From Euwallacea fornicatus (lineage: Eukaryota; Arthropoda; Insecta; Coleoptera; Curculionidae), in contig NC_089545.1 of the NCBI RefSeq assembly GCF_040115645.1, positions 4,216,001-4,280,000 on the forward strand: 64,000 nt of DNA, in the 5' to 3' direction. The notes under the pieces were generated by a model, which was not told the DNA's origin, did no database searches, and saw only the letters and a list, made by a program, of their open reading frames with translations. The position numbers and the translations under genes were made by a program. Below, in pieces: positions 12,828-26,559 of this stretch (position 1 is its first letter; each line of letters starts with the position of its first letter).

Positions 12828-13300
12828 TACGAGGAGCGTTCAAATATAAAACGGAATTTTGCCTTAACATTTTATTTAGCTTGAGAGATGTACTTATTTT
12901 TTGAATCAATGCGCTTTTGACATCATTGGAGGAGTTCTGTAAACCCACTTCCATAGAATGTTTTTGGTTGAGCGCCAAATCACCATCGTCTTGAAATTTT
13001 GAGCCACCTAAACTCGTATTTCTTTCAGTGAAGTCAAAAAAAAATGAAAATCAAATGGTGATAAATCTGGACTGCTAAGTGAATGTAAAGGAACTTTCGA
13101 ATGCATTTCGAATTTGTAAATTTCTCGACGTTACATATCAAAATTTATGGAATTAGGGACGTTTCAAATATAAAATTTTTTCTATTGCTAAGCATCAGGC
13201 TCTTCGTTCTTTCAATATTTTTTTGCGTCGAAATTTTTGGAGATCTCTCGTGCCGTGGTTGTAAGCAGTAAAACACCCACTGACATAAGATTGATACACC
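12828..13300 (-). pseudogene. mariner-like transposase 3' fragment with terminal repeat
   Basis: The left edge TACGAGGAGCGTTCAAATAT (12828 onward) has the form of a mariner-type terminal repeat. Reading inward on the minus strand, 13050-13080 encodes SPDLSPFDFHFF, the conserved signature around the third catalytic Asp. Further upstream, 13195-13270, the phrase VLLLTTTAREISKNFDAKKILKE aligns by position with the block around the second catalytic residue, but the usual H-D-N is lost. The C-terminal segment after the signature is broken by stops. The 5' half and the other terminus are missing. It is a dead 3' fragment related to, but distinct from, the mariner at 51963-53203. Confidence 0.6.
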
Positions 13301-16300
13301 ATTCAAATACCTGGGTTTTTGATAAAGTGAATTGTACTTGAAATTTTTGCAAAATATCACTTAACTTGGGCGCCCATTCATAAGCTAATCACTTGGGCCT
13401 GAAAATAAAATTCCAAATTTCCTTTAATGGAGCTTTCCTAGGAGCGTTAGTTATTTCATAAACAAGTGTCTTAATGACGGCGCTCAATAATCTGAGAGGC
13501 AACGCAGACGGCGAATGAAAAATTATCTTCAACGGTTTTAACGGAATTATCTTCAACGGAACACGATGAAGCTGTAAAGGGGGCTCATATGTTACTCAAC
13601 AACCAAATTTAATTTTCGTAAACAATTAAACTAATTGTCCTGCATAAATACTTTTCTACTTTCTATTTCACCTCAGAACATTTAAATCAATCTCTGTTAT
13701 GGTGGTTCCGCCACTGCACTGTCATGATCCATACCTGCCGCCAACGGCCCTATATCTCGCTTTTTATTACTGGATTTGGAAATTATCGTTGTGGATCCCG
13801 TAATTCAGAAAGATTTCATTTTAATGTGCTCCACGCTAATACCAATATGAATCAAATTATTCGACGGACCAGATTTTGTTTGCCGCTCCAAATCGCATGT
13901 CGCCATACGACTATAAATTGATATTGTTGCACGATACACCCTGATTTTACCCGATCCAAATTACCTCCAATTCTAAATGGTCATGTTTGTTTTGTTGAAA
14001 TTGGGAATTAGAAATCCGCCTCATTGAAGGTTGAAGTCAGCAAATGTTCCAAAGTCAACATTGCTTAAATGTTTCTTGAAGCCGGCAAAAGAATTTAAGT
14101 GACTTATGGCACAATCAGTTCCGTTTTAGATTAGTTGCTATCGCGAAGGAATAAATAAAAGGATTAACGCTAACAATAAGTTTTTGATTTGTAATTATAG
14201 TTATAGTTGAAGTGCGTTTTTTCGATAAATTTGTAATATTGTTTGGTGTTCTTGCTTTCTTAGATCGTTTTTTATCGTGTTATAGACATTAATTCGGAAC
14301 TCCACCAAGACTTGGGAATATGCTAAATGAAGTCAATATACTATTATCACTTCAATCCTCTATCCGCAACACAAGAATTGAGGGGAGAATTTCATATTCA
14401 AGAACGATTCAAACAAAAAAAAACATTTGATGAATAATATATTAACAAATCGCCTTGGCCTTCCATGTCGTCAGATCAGAATTCTATTGAAACTATGTGC
14501 GATTTTGTATCCAGAGCAGCTTACCGCCGCAGTAATCACCCCAAAACGGGACAGTAATTCTCAAGAGAATATAATCGGATGGATTGTGTAAATTCACCGA
14601 TGTGTCAATGTATTACTGAATAGGAAGGAACGGTCGTATCGACCATTAGTTGAAGGGCAGTTTGAAAAAAACATAAAAGTTAGTCGTGTTAAATTTACGT
14701 TGGTAGCGAGTGTAAACATGTCTTCCATCACAATTTTAAAGTGTCAATATCTTGTAATTACTCTAGGCCGAAGATAAAGCTTCGGATGCGGGAAATGTTC
14801 TGATGATACGAACATAAAGAAGAGAACTGATTCAAATAAATTTGAATGAGATGAAAACCTCGAGGTCAATTGCACTGAGACTAAAGGCAGTTGTGGTTTA
14901 AATAACAGTGGAAAATTATTATGAAAAAAGTGAATATGAACAAAGGAAATGATGGTAAAAACTTATAACTAAAGAGTTTGAAGAACACCTAAAGCTACTA
15001 ATGATCTCAGGATTGTGTCATTCCAATACTGGAACACACTAGAGATATGTGGGTATGTGTTACTCACCGTTTGTATAAAGCGACTTTATCAACAAGTGAC
15101 AGGCAAAGTAATAGCAATATCTGACATGTGGCTTATGCTGAACTATAACTTATGTAAGCACTCCTTTCAATACGATTATCGATATCGATGAAAACTCTTT
15201 CTACATAGATAGAGGACGAGATTTAGTCAATATATTCCGTCGAAGCCGGTGAAATGTAGAATCAACATCTGGTGGATTTGTGATTCAGAAAGCTCATATC
15301 CACTGACTGGCCAAATATATATCTACTGTAAAAACCAATCCCAGATAGATAGAAGAATGAAGGTGAACGAGTTTTAGGACGAATCATAACAATGGTTACT
15401 ACTATTAGAGCTTTTCTCTATTGTTGGAACCTTAAAGAAAAATTAAGACTTTTTTCCTTTCAAATCTACTATCAATGAAAGGCAATAAATTATGAAAATA
15501 GCTGTTATTCATTTTTAAGTTTAGTGAAGAGTCAAATTTTTTTATTCGTTCGTATATGCCAAAAAAAGGAAAAATTTGGTGTGATTTTTTGCTACGTACG
15601 ATTGACAAGCATTTTACAGGCATCTTATGTAGTTTTAATACAATTATTGCAAATGCGAAACGGGAAGGTACACCAACACCTATCCATACACTCAATTATT
15701 AAGGTGAGGTGGATAGTAATAAAATATACATTGAACTTGACTTCTTTCAGCATTTCAGAAACACCTCATGAAAGTGCAGATCAACTCTCCCCTATCAACT
15801 ATAGTGTTAAAAAAGGCTGATTCTACAAGTTTTCAGCTGTTTATGAATCCAAGGCAAAATTCGCATCACAATGTGCCCACACCAAGGGTATTACTTCCCA
15901 TCAGAAAACATTTCCCGATAATTCCGGCCTCTTGTGTTTCCTTATTCCCATCTGCGGTTAATCAGGACCTGTCGGCTTATCTTGAGTCCTTCATCATTAC
16001 CGGTTTTTGTTCATTACCGAAACATCAACTGGCGTTCAGATGGTGCAGCTTGATGAAAAATCTCTCCGAATTGACGGCCCTTTTATTTGCAGATTTTCTC
16101 AGTTCGTATCTCATTTTCGCTTTCTAGCTTAAACAATGAACCATAGGACAGCTATTGCGGAACGAACGCTAACGAATAACGGTCATTTGTTCCTCAAACT
16201 TACAGCCTCAAGCTGTACGCCGCTTCAGTCCAAACGGAGCAGTACGTACTTTGGGTTATAAATGCTGTTTTTCAATTATTTATTGAACAGATATAAGAGA

Positions 16301-17359
16301 AGAAAGTGAGTTTGAAGAGTTAAAATAGCGTTAGCGTGTTCTCATGAATTTTAACGTGACATCCCTAATATAGCTGATTGGTTTGGCTGTCGAGGTGACA
16401 GGCCGGTAATACGCTCCGGCCATCGAATGTCATTTTGCTAATGGGATCTTAGCTTCTAATCTACGCGAAATAAAGGAAATGTTCTGTATTATAAGAGAAT
16501 ATTACGTACGAAACTAACTAATCTCGTTGGCCACGAACTACCCCTGCATATTACGTATTGGAAGCAAAATGGTAAAATGCAATCGTGAACTACCAGAAAT
16601 AAGCTCAATTGATCTTTCGCTTTTGCGATTCTTTGAATTTTTCCTTATTAAATTAGAATTCTTACTTTAGCTCTAGTGTGAATTATTTAAGCAGGTTAAG
16701 TCAAAAAACATTTTTACAACTTGGGCGGTAAGAGTGTCAATTTCGTGCCTAGACAGCAAAAGAGGCACTGCAATAAGTGTTTTGCTTGACTGACCTGTTA
16801 GCCATCTGTTTGGTTCGTAGTCTGCTTGGAAATTTTGACGGAGATAGAATTATTAGGCCATTCAATAAACACACTAAAAGGCTTATGGGACACCAAGGTG
16901 ACCCATTTAAAGAAAGTTAGGTTTAAGTGGGACCTCGAAAAGACGATGTTCAATATTATTATTTTGTTAGGAAAAGTCCACAGTTTCATGTTGCACACAT
17001 TTTTCTATCCCCTTCGGTAAACAAGTTAAAAGGCATATGCATTGCCTATGAAGACCCGATATACACCGAATTAATTAATTCTCAGTCGACGGTAAACCAT
17101 TTTAACGTATATCAATAAACATACACTTAATTGAAACATTGTGCTATATGTAAATTGGTCCGGGCCACCGTCGATGCATTTTTTAAACCGAAATAAGTTC
17201 AGTGATATTTGGTCAAGATGTTAGTTCGGCTGGTGGTTGCTCTGCAACGCGTAGTCCTCAGTAGAGTATTTTTCATTGTGCATCGCTTTGAAAACCAATT
17301 GATGCAACATTCATCTCCCATCGACAAATGCATGAAATTAATAATGAAAGCACCACAGT
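13301..17359. other. Non-coding stretch, no gene supported
   Basis: The longest open frame (15768-16127 plus, 119 codons) has no motif and chance-like composition. Near 13521 and 13544 a 14-bp unit, ATTATCTTCAACGG, occurs twice, 23 bp apart. No transposon ends or RNA genes were recognised. Confidence 0.45.
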
Positions 17360-17660
17360 TCTGAAGCTATAAATAGCACAACTCGTATAGTTTACAACCT
17401 GGACAATCGTCATTAGCATATCGCATCAGTCCATATTAAAATGGTCATTTCGGCAAATCGTTCGACAGCACGAAATCAGTCAGTCGTAATAGAAATATAT
17501 AGTTTTTGTTAATGAAGAATGCGGCCGTCAGGAGGCGTAATGCGGTTATTATTTATACCGGGCCGAGTAATGAATGGCATAACTCACCGCGTAATTAGAC
17601 TCATAATTTTGAGCTAATGCGTTAATGCGACCGCGCCGCTGCCAAAAATGATTGAGCCTT
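17360..17660. promoter_or_regulatory. Candidate regulatory patch with TATA-like box
   Basis: A TATA-box-like GCTATAAATAGC lies at 17366-17377 but has no clear initiator 25-35 bp downstream and no coding frame follows. From 17520 to 17645 CpG-containing blocks (GCGGCCGTCAGGAGGCG, CGACCGCGCCGCTGCC) alternate with TAAT-type words (GTAATTAGACTCATAATTT). This resembles a conserved enhancer more than neutral DNA. The role is inferred. Confidence 0.25.
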
Positions 17661-20600
17661 TTGTAGTCTGGAAATTTTCCCGTCGTTTAGTTTAATTTGT
17701 GGCCGGTTTGTCAATTTTCATTACTGTTTTTGTTGCTTTGCTTCCATTTAATGAATCTTATTAATATTAGAGATGTGGGTGTTTTATGAGAGAGCACCTC
17801 CGATTTAATCATTGTAATAGGGGAAGAACTTTGAAGAGGTGCCCGATTTGTCAACTCCATGAAATGCTTTTAAATTCATCGAAATAAAATTTTCTGGATT
17901 TTTTTAGATACACGGTTATACCAAAGACGCATTTACGAGTTAGTTTAGTTCAGTAAATCATTCACAAGTTGATTTAAATTAATCTATATAACTAATTAGG
18001 AAAAGTATCTACTACAGCGATGAGGGTCGAGAGTTTTTGAATCATATCCTTAGAATCATTTGCCGCAATTTAGGTGAGTTTAAGTGTTTGAAGTTTAAAA
18101 TTACGTTAGAGTTATCAAACTATATTCAATAATAGATCTGTTTTTAACTTCTATATTGACACACCCTGTAAAAGTTCATACCAGAAATTAATAGGCAACA
18201 AATCACGATATAATTTCTAACCTGTCCCGCATCTGTTTAATCTCTTCGCGTCGACGAAAACCGACTCAAAAGCAAACCGAGAGAGAGAATCCAGAGGGGG
18301 CCGCAGGCGTGGGGGTCGAAAAGCTCGTTAGGAAAGGGGTGTGCGTACATTTCGAGAATTTATAGACAAACAGAGAGCCGTTCGGCCTCAAAATCTACGT
18401 TCAAAACTCACATTAAAACAATGATATACGAGCTGATTTAAGATATGGCCTCATTCCAGTCACGGTCCCTTAATTTATATCAACGTCGTCATTTTATCAA
18501 TTACAAAACGAACGTCTAAGTTGCAACCGTAAATTTCAACTTTGTGTTTGCTAATTAGCTTTTGGAAAAGTTTGGCGCCGGCATTCTGGAAAGAGATGGA
18601 TAGATGTGGATCAGCTGATATTTAATCATCTAGAAAAACCGTAAAGAATGTCCTGGTGAAGCAGTATAGCTTCTACAACCCCCGTGAAACTGACAACTTT
18701 GTGGTAGGTTTCGATGAAGCAAAGATCATTTTTAAAGGTAGGTACAAGTTTTGCTTATATGCGGCCGAAAATGTCCATTACTCCTCGCAGTAAAGTAACA
18801 TGTTTTCAACCAACGATGCAAATTGATACACGAGGAGCACCCGAGGCATTAAAGCCCGAAGAGTTATTTCGACAAAATGAAAACTTGTACAAAACAACAG
18901 GAACCGGTCGGTTCCTGTTAAGCTGTCGTAGTAAAGCAGTCGCTTTCCTTGTTAAAAAATTCATAAACGCATCTCGCGCCATTTGTGACATAAAAGTGGT
19001 ATTTTTACATTTCAACGCATTTTTGCTTGTAAATTGCGTCATATATAAGTCATTTATTTACTATTAGGTTATTCTGTCGTATCCAGTACCGTGGAAGTGT
19101 TAAGAAAAATGACCATAAATGGTTATCTACCTGTATTTCCTACTTTTTATTTAACTGCACAGGGGAGGAGGTCTGTCACAAATGATTATTTCTCTATTGT
19201 TTTTTAGAAAGTGATAAGCACTCCGAAAATTTTGCTTTCAAGCTTCCCGACATGTGCAAAGGCAAAGTGAGTTGAGAGAAACAAATGATGGCCTATCGCT
19301 CTTTAAATAAACAGTAAATGGAATATAAGTGGCAATATCTCGATTTTCAACAGACCTAGAAACGAACCATGCTATGACCGGACGTTGAGTAATTTAGTCC
19401 TTTGGAGCAAATTAATGGAATTTCACTGGTTTTCCTCAGCAAATGGAGTTTTGCTCAGGGCGAGTGAATAGCGATAATGAAGGTTGCCGATCAGAGAAAA
19501 CATTGGAAAAGTGGTCGGAAGCGATCTCAGAAAATCGAGGGTCAGAATGCCCACATCGGTTCCTTCGCAAAAAAAAAGTTGAACCCCAATTCTAAATTGA
19601 ACGATCTTGTTCAACCGGACCTTTTGTACCGGAAGTTCTGAGAATGGACGGTAGTAACAAGTATTTCCCTAGCTAGTGCGAAGTTTGGACATATCTGATT
19701 GTAGTTTCCATTATAGCTACGAAATTTCTAAAGGCCGTTACAAAGTATACAAAACGCTACACAAAATCAATGAAATCAAATCAATCATATCTAAACAATT
19801 AATTCTTAAACGAAATGGAAAAAAACCATTTGTATATACTTAAATGTATTATGTTGGTAAAATGCGTTAATGTCTAATGGTAGTTAAATAAAGATGCTCA
19901 ATAATGATATTCAGTTCATGGGATAAAGAAGTGATAAACTGTAAATTTAATTTATGTAATTTAGGCAGGTCTTTTGTTACTCCGAATTTGAAATGGGAAC
20001 TGTTATTAACAAAGCAATGTTCTCAGAAACCCCGAATGATGAGAAATATTTTATTAATGCTTTGCAAACATGCGCTGCAGTTTTTCCGAGGATAAAGATT
20101 ACTTGAGCGAATTTTGAGAAGTTCTCGGCGAGCGTGAGATAATCAGGGTTGCTGAAAGTAAATATCTCTACGTAAATTACTTGGAATGGCCTTGAAGGTG
20201 TTTCAATTAACATCTTTCCTATGCTTAGGTCGATCACAAGCTTCGCGTTGATTAACATACTTAACAGAGTTGTTTTAAAATTTGTTTAGAAATTGTTCCA
20301 TCTTAATGATTGCGTACTTTCGTTCATATCTCTATGATTAGTTTCCTTAATGTTTTTTTTTTAGAGAGTTTGGGCAGGTTAATACAGATGAACATTTTTC
20401 TAGGTATCTTGTAGATATTGTTATTTTTGTGAAATCGCAGATGAAACTGTAATATTAATTATATCAGTACATTTTCAAGAAAGGATCTCAAAAGATCCTC
20501 AGAATTTATAAAACAATAGAAGTGTATATCACCAAACATTAGACATAAAAAATTCTTCAGAAAGTTCAAAAAGCTTCTGTGGAATTCCTCGGGGAACTAA

Positions 20601-22175
20601 AGTGATTGGAGTTTTTGGGAATTTGTATGGAGACTTCCACATTTATGAATTTATATGTTTCAGTGTGAAGAGTACATCCAGAAAGAAGATGAAAAGAAAA
20701 TGGGTTCAACATAGTTATTTTGAAGGTGGCCTCTCGAACCTAGAAAGACAACACCTGAGGTCATTAATAAATAAAGTGAATGTGAAGGTTATTCACCAAG
20801 AATATAATTAAGTTGCAAAGATAATATAAAGTGTATTGGATACAGATTAATTTCCTTTATTATTTAGGGGCGTGGATACGTGGAGTATTGTAAAATTTAA
20901 TTTCAGTTTCACCATTGCGAGAACGATCTCATCCTGGTCCCGTACATGAGTAATTCCTAATTTAGCTTGGTAATCAAAATTTTCAATGCAAAAATAAACG
21001 CCCCACCAAATACGTACGAGTACATAGATGGAAAAAGACATAAATATACCTAGGGTCAGTCAGATATAATTTTCCATTATCAAATCCATGATCTCGGGGC
21101 CATATCAACTTCAGCTGTCCATTAGCGCAAACGTAATTAAATTTATGTACCATAGAGTTTCGGTGTTGTCGATACTATTCGCCAGATTATTTGTAGTTGT
21201 CGCATTATGCGGATTTTAAAGTGGATTAGTTTTGAACAGCAGTGCAGATTAGCCATTGCAAGTTATGTCACAAGATAACAATATAATGGAGGCACATTTT
21301 CATATACAGAACTGAATAGTCCACCCGTAAAGTTAATATGTGCAACTACAAAGCCGAATATTTATCGTTCAGGTTCAGTGGTGACGATTTTAGCGTTGGT
21401 GCTTAAAACTAGTCACATTCCCGAACGAAATTAGGTTCAATAATTAAAACTGGGAGGGACAAGAATGGCGGCATCAAAAGATGCAGAAACGAAACAAACG
21501 GGTTTCATTGTATGTGCCGCATTCTGCTCGAGGCGGAGGGAAATTAGAGATAGCGCAGCTCAGAGTCTGATACCGACAATCGTGGAAATTACACTAGTGA
21601 AAACACTCAAGGGAATTTTACCAAACAGGTAATTAACAAGTTTGATGATTTTACTTGAGAGCGGTCTTGTTTAAATGAAAATTGAAAGGATGCCGGCCAC
21701 GGCAGCGACTTGACGGTTTATTGAGAAGTTGGTTTCGGGATCTGACTTCGGAATGTTTGCTAATTAGACATCTACTTTAGTTTTTCTGTAATATTAGTTT
21801 TTCCATATAACATTCACAAACGACGCATCGGCGTGGAAAACTATTATTGCATTAACCCATTATATTGTTATTAACCTCTAACATCGGCAAATGCGCATGA
21901 AAAACGGCTTGCAGGATATTTTTAACCGTTCGTACTATTCAAAAGCAAAAATTTTCTATATATACATTGTGCATTGTTACATTTAAGCCAAATTGATGAA
22001 TTAAAGGTAATTAACCAGCAAATGTTATATCTCTCCGGAGCTGACTATACCAATATAGCAACAATTATTTACTAAAGCAAAATCAAACTTCGTGCTTTAA
22101 ACATTTTAATTTTGTTTTAGATTTTTGCACGTATCTTCCAAAGAAAATCGCCTACCTACATGATGCACATTTTCC
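17661..22175. other. Non-coding stretch with minor repeat features
   Basis: No gene is recognised. At 18161-18170 ACACCCTGTA looks like a right-hand transposon terminus without a partner. An 11-bp perfect inverted repeat lies at 18896-18919. The 117-codon frame at 18714-19067 shows no family motif. Confidence 0.45.
18896..18919. repeat. Perfect 11-bp inverted repeat, 2-nt spacer
   Basis: AACAGGAACCG (18896-18906) and CGGTTCCTGTT (18909-18919) are exact reverse complements separated by GT. The near-palindrome also resembles a binding site for a homodimeric factor, such as a steroid-receptor-type palindrome. No factor can be assigned from sequence alone. Confidence 0.5.
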
Positions 22176-22403
22176 TCAACGCAAATTAACTGTAAAAGGA
22201 AACCCCCATGAAAACGCATTTCGCCTGCGGCCCTCACAACCGAAGCTGGGGCCCCAGTCCCTTCCTGCTGCGCTCCTGCTACGTTGGCTACAATTTATAG
22301 CGTTTGACGAGTGCTCAGACACGCCGACTGACAGGCCCGACATCTTCGATTTGTCATCTGGAGGCCTCATGACCGTCGCTGACCCGACTGCGGACAGCTG
22401 CAT
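22176..22403 (-). other. GC/CpG-rich open frame, possible exon or conserved element
   Basis: The minus strand carries a 75-codon frame starting with ATG at 22401-22403 in DNA far richer in GC and CpG than its surroundings. The translation is Ser-, Arg- and Gly-rich (for example SKMSGLSVGVSEHSSNAI in the middle) and resembles no family I know. Upstream on the same strand is a pyrimidine-rich TTTTTTCCTTCTTCTTCAC tract. On the minus strand, GT-AGGT words occur downstream near 22155. Retained CpG suggests constraint in an AT-rich genome. It could be a first coding exon, a conserved regulatory block, or neither. Confidence 0.25.
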
Positions 22404-25400
22404 CGTAATATCGATTCCGAAGTGAAGAAGAAGGAAAAAACGATCAGGATTCTTTCTTAAAGTTTTTTATGTTTGATGTTTTAAGAATGGATGTCAGGAA
22501 TGGAGAAGTGGAGAAGGATAGAGGGTGGGTGTTGCGAGACACAGTTGTTGCTTTCTGGTCTTCGTGCAATTATGGCTTGTTAGTTATGAAGGCTTGATTA
22601 GGAGTTCAACAGTTTCATTGATTATTATATACTATAATTAAAATTATTTTCTGTTGTATGTTCTTCTACTATAAAAAAAACCTCAAAATTTCCACTCACG
22701 TCATGTGATTTCTTAAGTACAAAAATAGAACACTACCCTATACAATAATGGCAACATGCACCTGGAAAAGTTGTGTAACAAGAGAGGCATGACTTTTAAA
22801 GCTATTCATAACGTAACAACTTTTAACAATTTTTTTAAAGAAAAATGATAATTAAATGTTGATGGCCAGTTAGGTGGATACATGGACAAAAAATAAATAA
22901 AAGTTAATTGATCATTTGATCAATAATCATATATCTCTTACTCCAAAAAGTTCATTGTAGTATTACAGATTAGTTCGTGTTAGATCCGGTTTTAAATAAT
23001 AAATTTGTTACTTCATTGGTCAAAATAATAGAAAGACATTTTTTTGAGTAATTTTGAGCGCTCGGCCGATGAAAAAATTGCCCGAAAATGGGCTTATCAG
23101 GTATATAACGTGATAATTACTTACCTCCATGTATTAATAGCTTTTTTTTGTTTACAGACATGCGCCATGCATTCAGTTAAATGTGCAAAGCTGGGCAAAA
23201 TCGAAGTTAGGGAAAGTGAAAAAAATATATATATCAACGTTATTTTCAAAACGCCACCAGCTATATCCAGGGTGGTCCAGGTTTGCTCATGGAGAATATC
23301 ACATCTTCTGTGACATTAAAATTAGGAGAAACACTAAATACAAAAGTTGCAAAAAATGCTATAAATTATATTTTGAAATTTTAAACGAAATATACAAGAT
23401 GACACAAAAAATAGGGCCGGGCCTGAATTATCATTTTTGTAAATAGTGCAACATAATAATTATTTGGCAAATCTAATCGAAATGGTTTAAACACATGAGA
23501 GAAGTCAGCATGTTAATAGAGTTGAAAATGTTGAGTGTGATTTCACATTAAGAATCAAGCAACGCTCAAGCTCGAATTGAAGTGAGCGCGGCACTCACTG
23601 GAATGCAGAGAATCGTGTAGCTCACATTAGTGTGAACGTACTGATTACTTTTCAATGCATTAGGTGTTGAGCTATGCTTGAGTAGAGCGGGAGGAACACT
23701 TTAATATGAAACGAGTTTACTTGCCTATTAATACACGAGTACGTTACAATGTTTTTCAAGCAAATGCAGATGATGGTCAATTAGAGCCAATACAATTACT
23801 GTTATATTGGGTATTTTGTTATTTTTCTTAAACTATTCAATATTGATTGTATCCCGTAAATAAATAAATATTTTCGGAAATCATAATTTACATGGAACAG
23901 TATTCCACAACGATTTAGTGCAAGCGGATTCCTATGTTTTTAAGTTATTCAATTATCTCGAATGTCTCAGATGACATAAACATGTGGATTGTTAATTAAA
24001 GTGGTGCACTCAGCTTTGCTTTTCGTTGCCTCATCGGAGGAAGCCACTGGATAATCAAACATCAAAAAGTTATTTAATTAGAAGTGAAAGCGAATATCAA
24101 ACAGCATAACAAACTTAGTAATTCGTTTATGGAATCGCCGACAAAACAATTAACCGACTTATTCGATTTTGTGTTGTTTGGGCGAAGGTTTTTCTCTTCA
24201 AGCGAGAACAAAAAAATCTCCTTTTAGTAAGGTCGTTCTTAACCCACATGGAAACACACACATAACGGAAATAAATTCCCTAGAATTTGCTAGTTCAGTA
24301 GTATTACAAATGTTTTCTTACTTCCCCACGTTCAAAGGCACATAGTCTAATAATCTCGAAACTTCAGCAATGTCACGTACGATCACCGGTATATCGCAGC
24401 GATGTAGCTAGGAGGTCGCTGCCATAACTTCGAGACACAGACAGTCAAACGAACTGCTTGTAAATATAAAGATGCCTGGAATGATTATTGTTATTGAGCC
24501 CATTTTGGAAAAATCGACAAATAGACAAATGATTCATGCAAAATCAAAGTCATTTCGGGGGAGTTGCTCCGGTAATTTACAACAAAAAGCCCTGGAATAA
24601 ATATCCAGACATGCCGAGATCGTGGTGATAAAAGTACAGCCCCTTCTCATAAACGTTATCGTCAAAATGGCAAAAACTTGAGCTCATGTCTGAAATATTC
24701 TCTAAAATATGCAGAAAGTGTGTCGTTTCATAGCGAAACACTGTTAGTTCTTTGTGTTAATATTTACGCTTCATTATGAACTGAATCCGCTCACATCGTG
24801 CAAGTCTTGTTAAAGTTGGGCACTTTTCGAGGCAATATCCTGCCGACAGGTAGTTTTTAGGAGAGCATATTTACTGGTTTTGAGGTTAATAGTAAACAAA
24901 AGTGTCTTATCTTCGGCGAGAAACTGAATGCTGGGGAAGTTTGGAAACATTTTTGAGAGCTGCGCAACTGTGCCAAACTTATAGCAAAATAAAATAGTTA
25001 ATTGGATCAACTGCACGAAAAGTATCTATCATGCACCAAATTCGACACCACAACGAGGTCGACGATTTTCAACCGAAGAAATGCGGAAATGTACCTCAGT
25101 CGTTTCCAGATGAACTGACCATGTGATGAAGTCGAACTGCAGCCACCGTGCGGTAAAGTAACAGTTTCTCTTCTCATTGGGTAAATAACTATTACAGTTA
25201 TTAAACTGGTATTTTCCAACGCGAGGTGGCGGGTTGAGAAATACGAGGACGCTTCAGTGTCCGACTAATCTATTTAGGGCTTAGAGGGAAGCGTATACAG
25301 TCCAAAACTGTACCACGAATGGTTTTCGGGATATGGCAAATCACATTTGTTAATGGAGCACCACGCAGTTTTTTTTAAGGAGTAATCTTCATTATTTCTT

Positions 25401-26559
25401 TTGGAAAGAAAATTAGACCCATACAAAAAACTGCTTAAAAAAGGAAAAAAACTGTATCGATTTGTCATGTAGTATTAGAATTCTATTTTTTAAGTTGTTG
25501 TCATCAGGGCCGTTGCTCAGTACTGCTCAAAGCTAACTGTCAACTTTTACCTAATTTTTGTGTCATGGTATCAGCAACAAGTAACAATAACTCTACTAGA
25601 TCTAAATAATGGAGAAATCAGTCATCGCAATAGGTTGCAGAAAAACCTACGAATTGCATGCAGTGAAACATGTCTGTGATGATTGACAAACCGTATAACG
25701 TTTCAAAATAATACACATTTTTAAATCTTTCATATTGATCTGAAACTTCAAAATTAGGTCTTTCTTATGTGTTTATTAAAAATTAAATACCTTAATAAAT
25801 ACATTTTCTATTAAAATGCACAACTTTAGACAGGTAGTACTTGGAATAAGGTAGTTGCTGTTATTTTTAAACGCTTGAACGTTTGTGGCAAAATAGGATT
25901 TTAGGATGTGCCTGAAATTGGAGAAACCGTATTTGGTGAAAGTAGAAGGAAAAACGGAAAATCGCCGCTGACAAAAGACGCTAAAGAAATTTGATTGAAT
26001 TGAATTTATTTGAGCTTTTACCATTCAACGACAGCTTTGAGCCTGCAGTGGTAACTTATGCTCATCTAAAAATGTTTTTTTGTATGTCCTATAGTGACGA
26101 TAAATTTCTTTATTATTTAGATATAGTATAGATGCCACCATGGCGAAGATACCAATAGTTAAATCACCTCAAAAAACAATTCTGCGAAACAAAACCGTCT
26201 GATTTGTCAGTTAGAACTTTAAAATACCATGATAGCGCATAAGTGCATATAGGCTAAAGTAGAGGCTACTTCAGCTTAGTGTTGATTTTGGGCTAGCAAC
26301 ATAATATGAATTATGCCAATTATAATATTCCAGACATTGTTAGACTCAGAACAGTCTGATTTTTAGGAGTTTCGCTTGGTACATAAAAGCGCTGATAATG
26401 TTGTGTTACGTTGAACATTGTGTCTCAAAATGTCGTTCCTGAATAGTTCGGTGAATAATATTTTTAATCCACTTTAACCATGGCATGTCCGTCACAATGC
26501 AATAACATTTTTAATTGCGAAAACCGACCGAATTTTATTCAATAACGCTGCACTAATTT
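22404..26559. other. Non-coding stretch, no gene supported
   Basis: Small open frames (up to 89 codons) lack motifs. Around 23525-23690 there is a loose arrangement of partly complementary words (GCTCAAGCTCG and CTATGCTTGAGTAGAGCG; CACATTAGTGTG) that may be an old foldback element, but the arms are too diverged to define. Confidence 0.45.

Noticed and set aside
15768..16127. 119-codon plus frame, the longest open frame in the window
   Set aside because: Chance-like composition, no motif, overlapping another open frame, and no flanking transposon ends.
18714..19067. 117-codon plus frame
   Set aside because: No recognisable domain. A minus-strand frame overlaps it, and a GTAGGTA splice-donor-like word in it is not supported by any partner.
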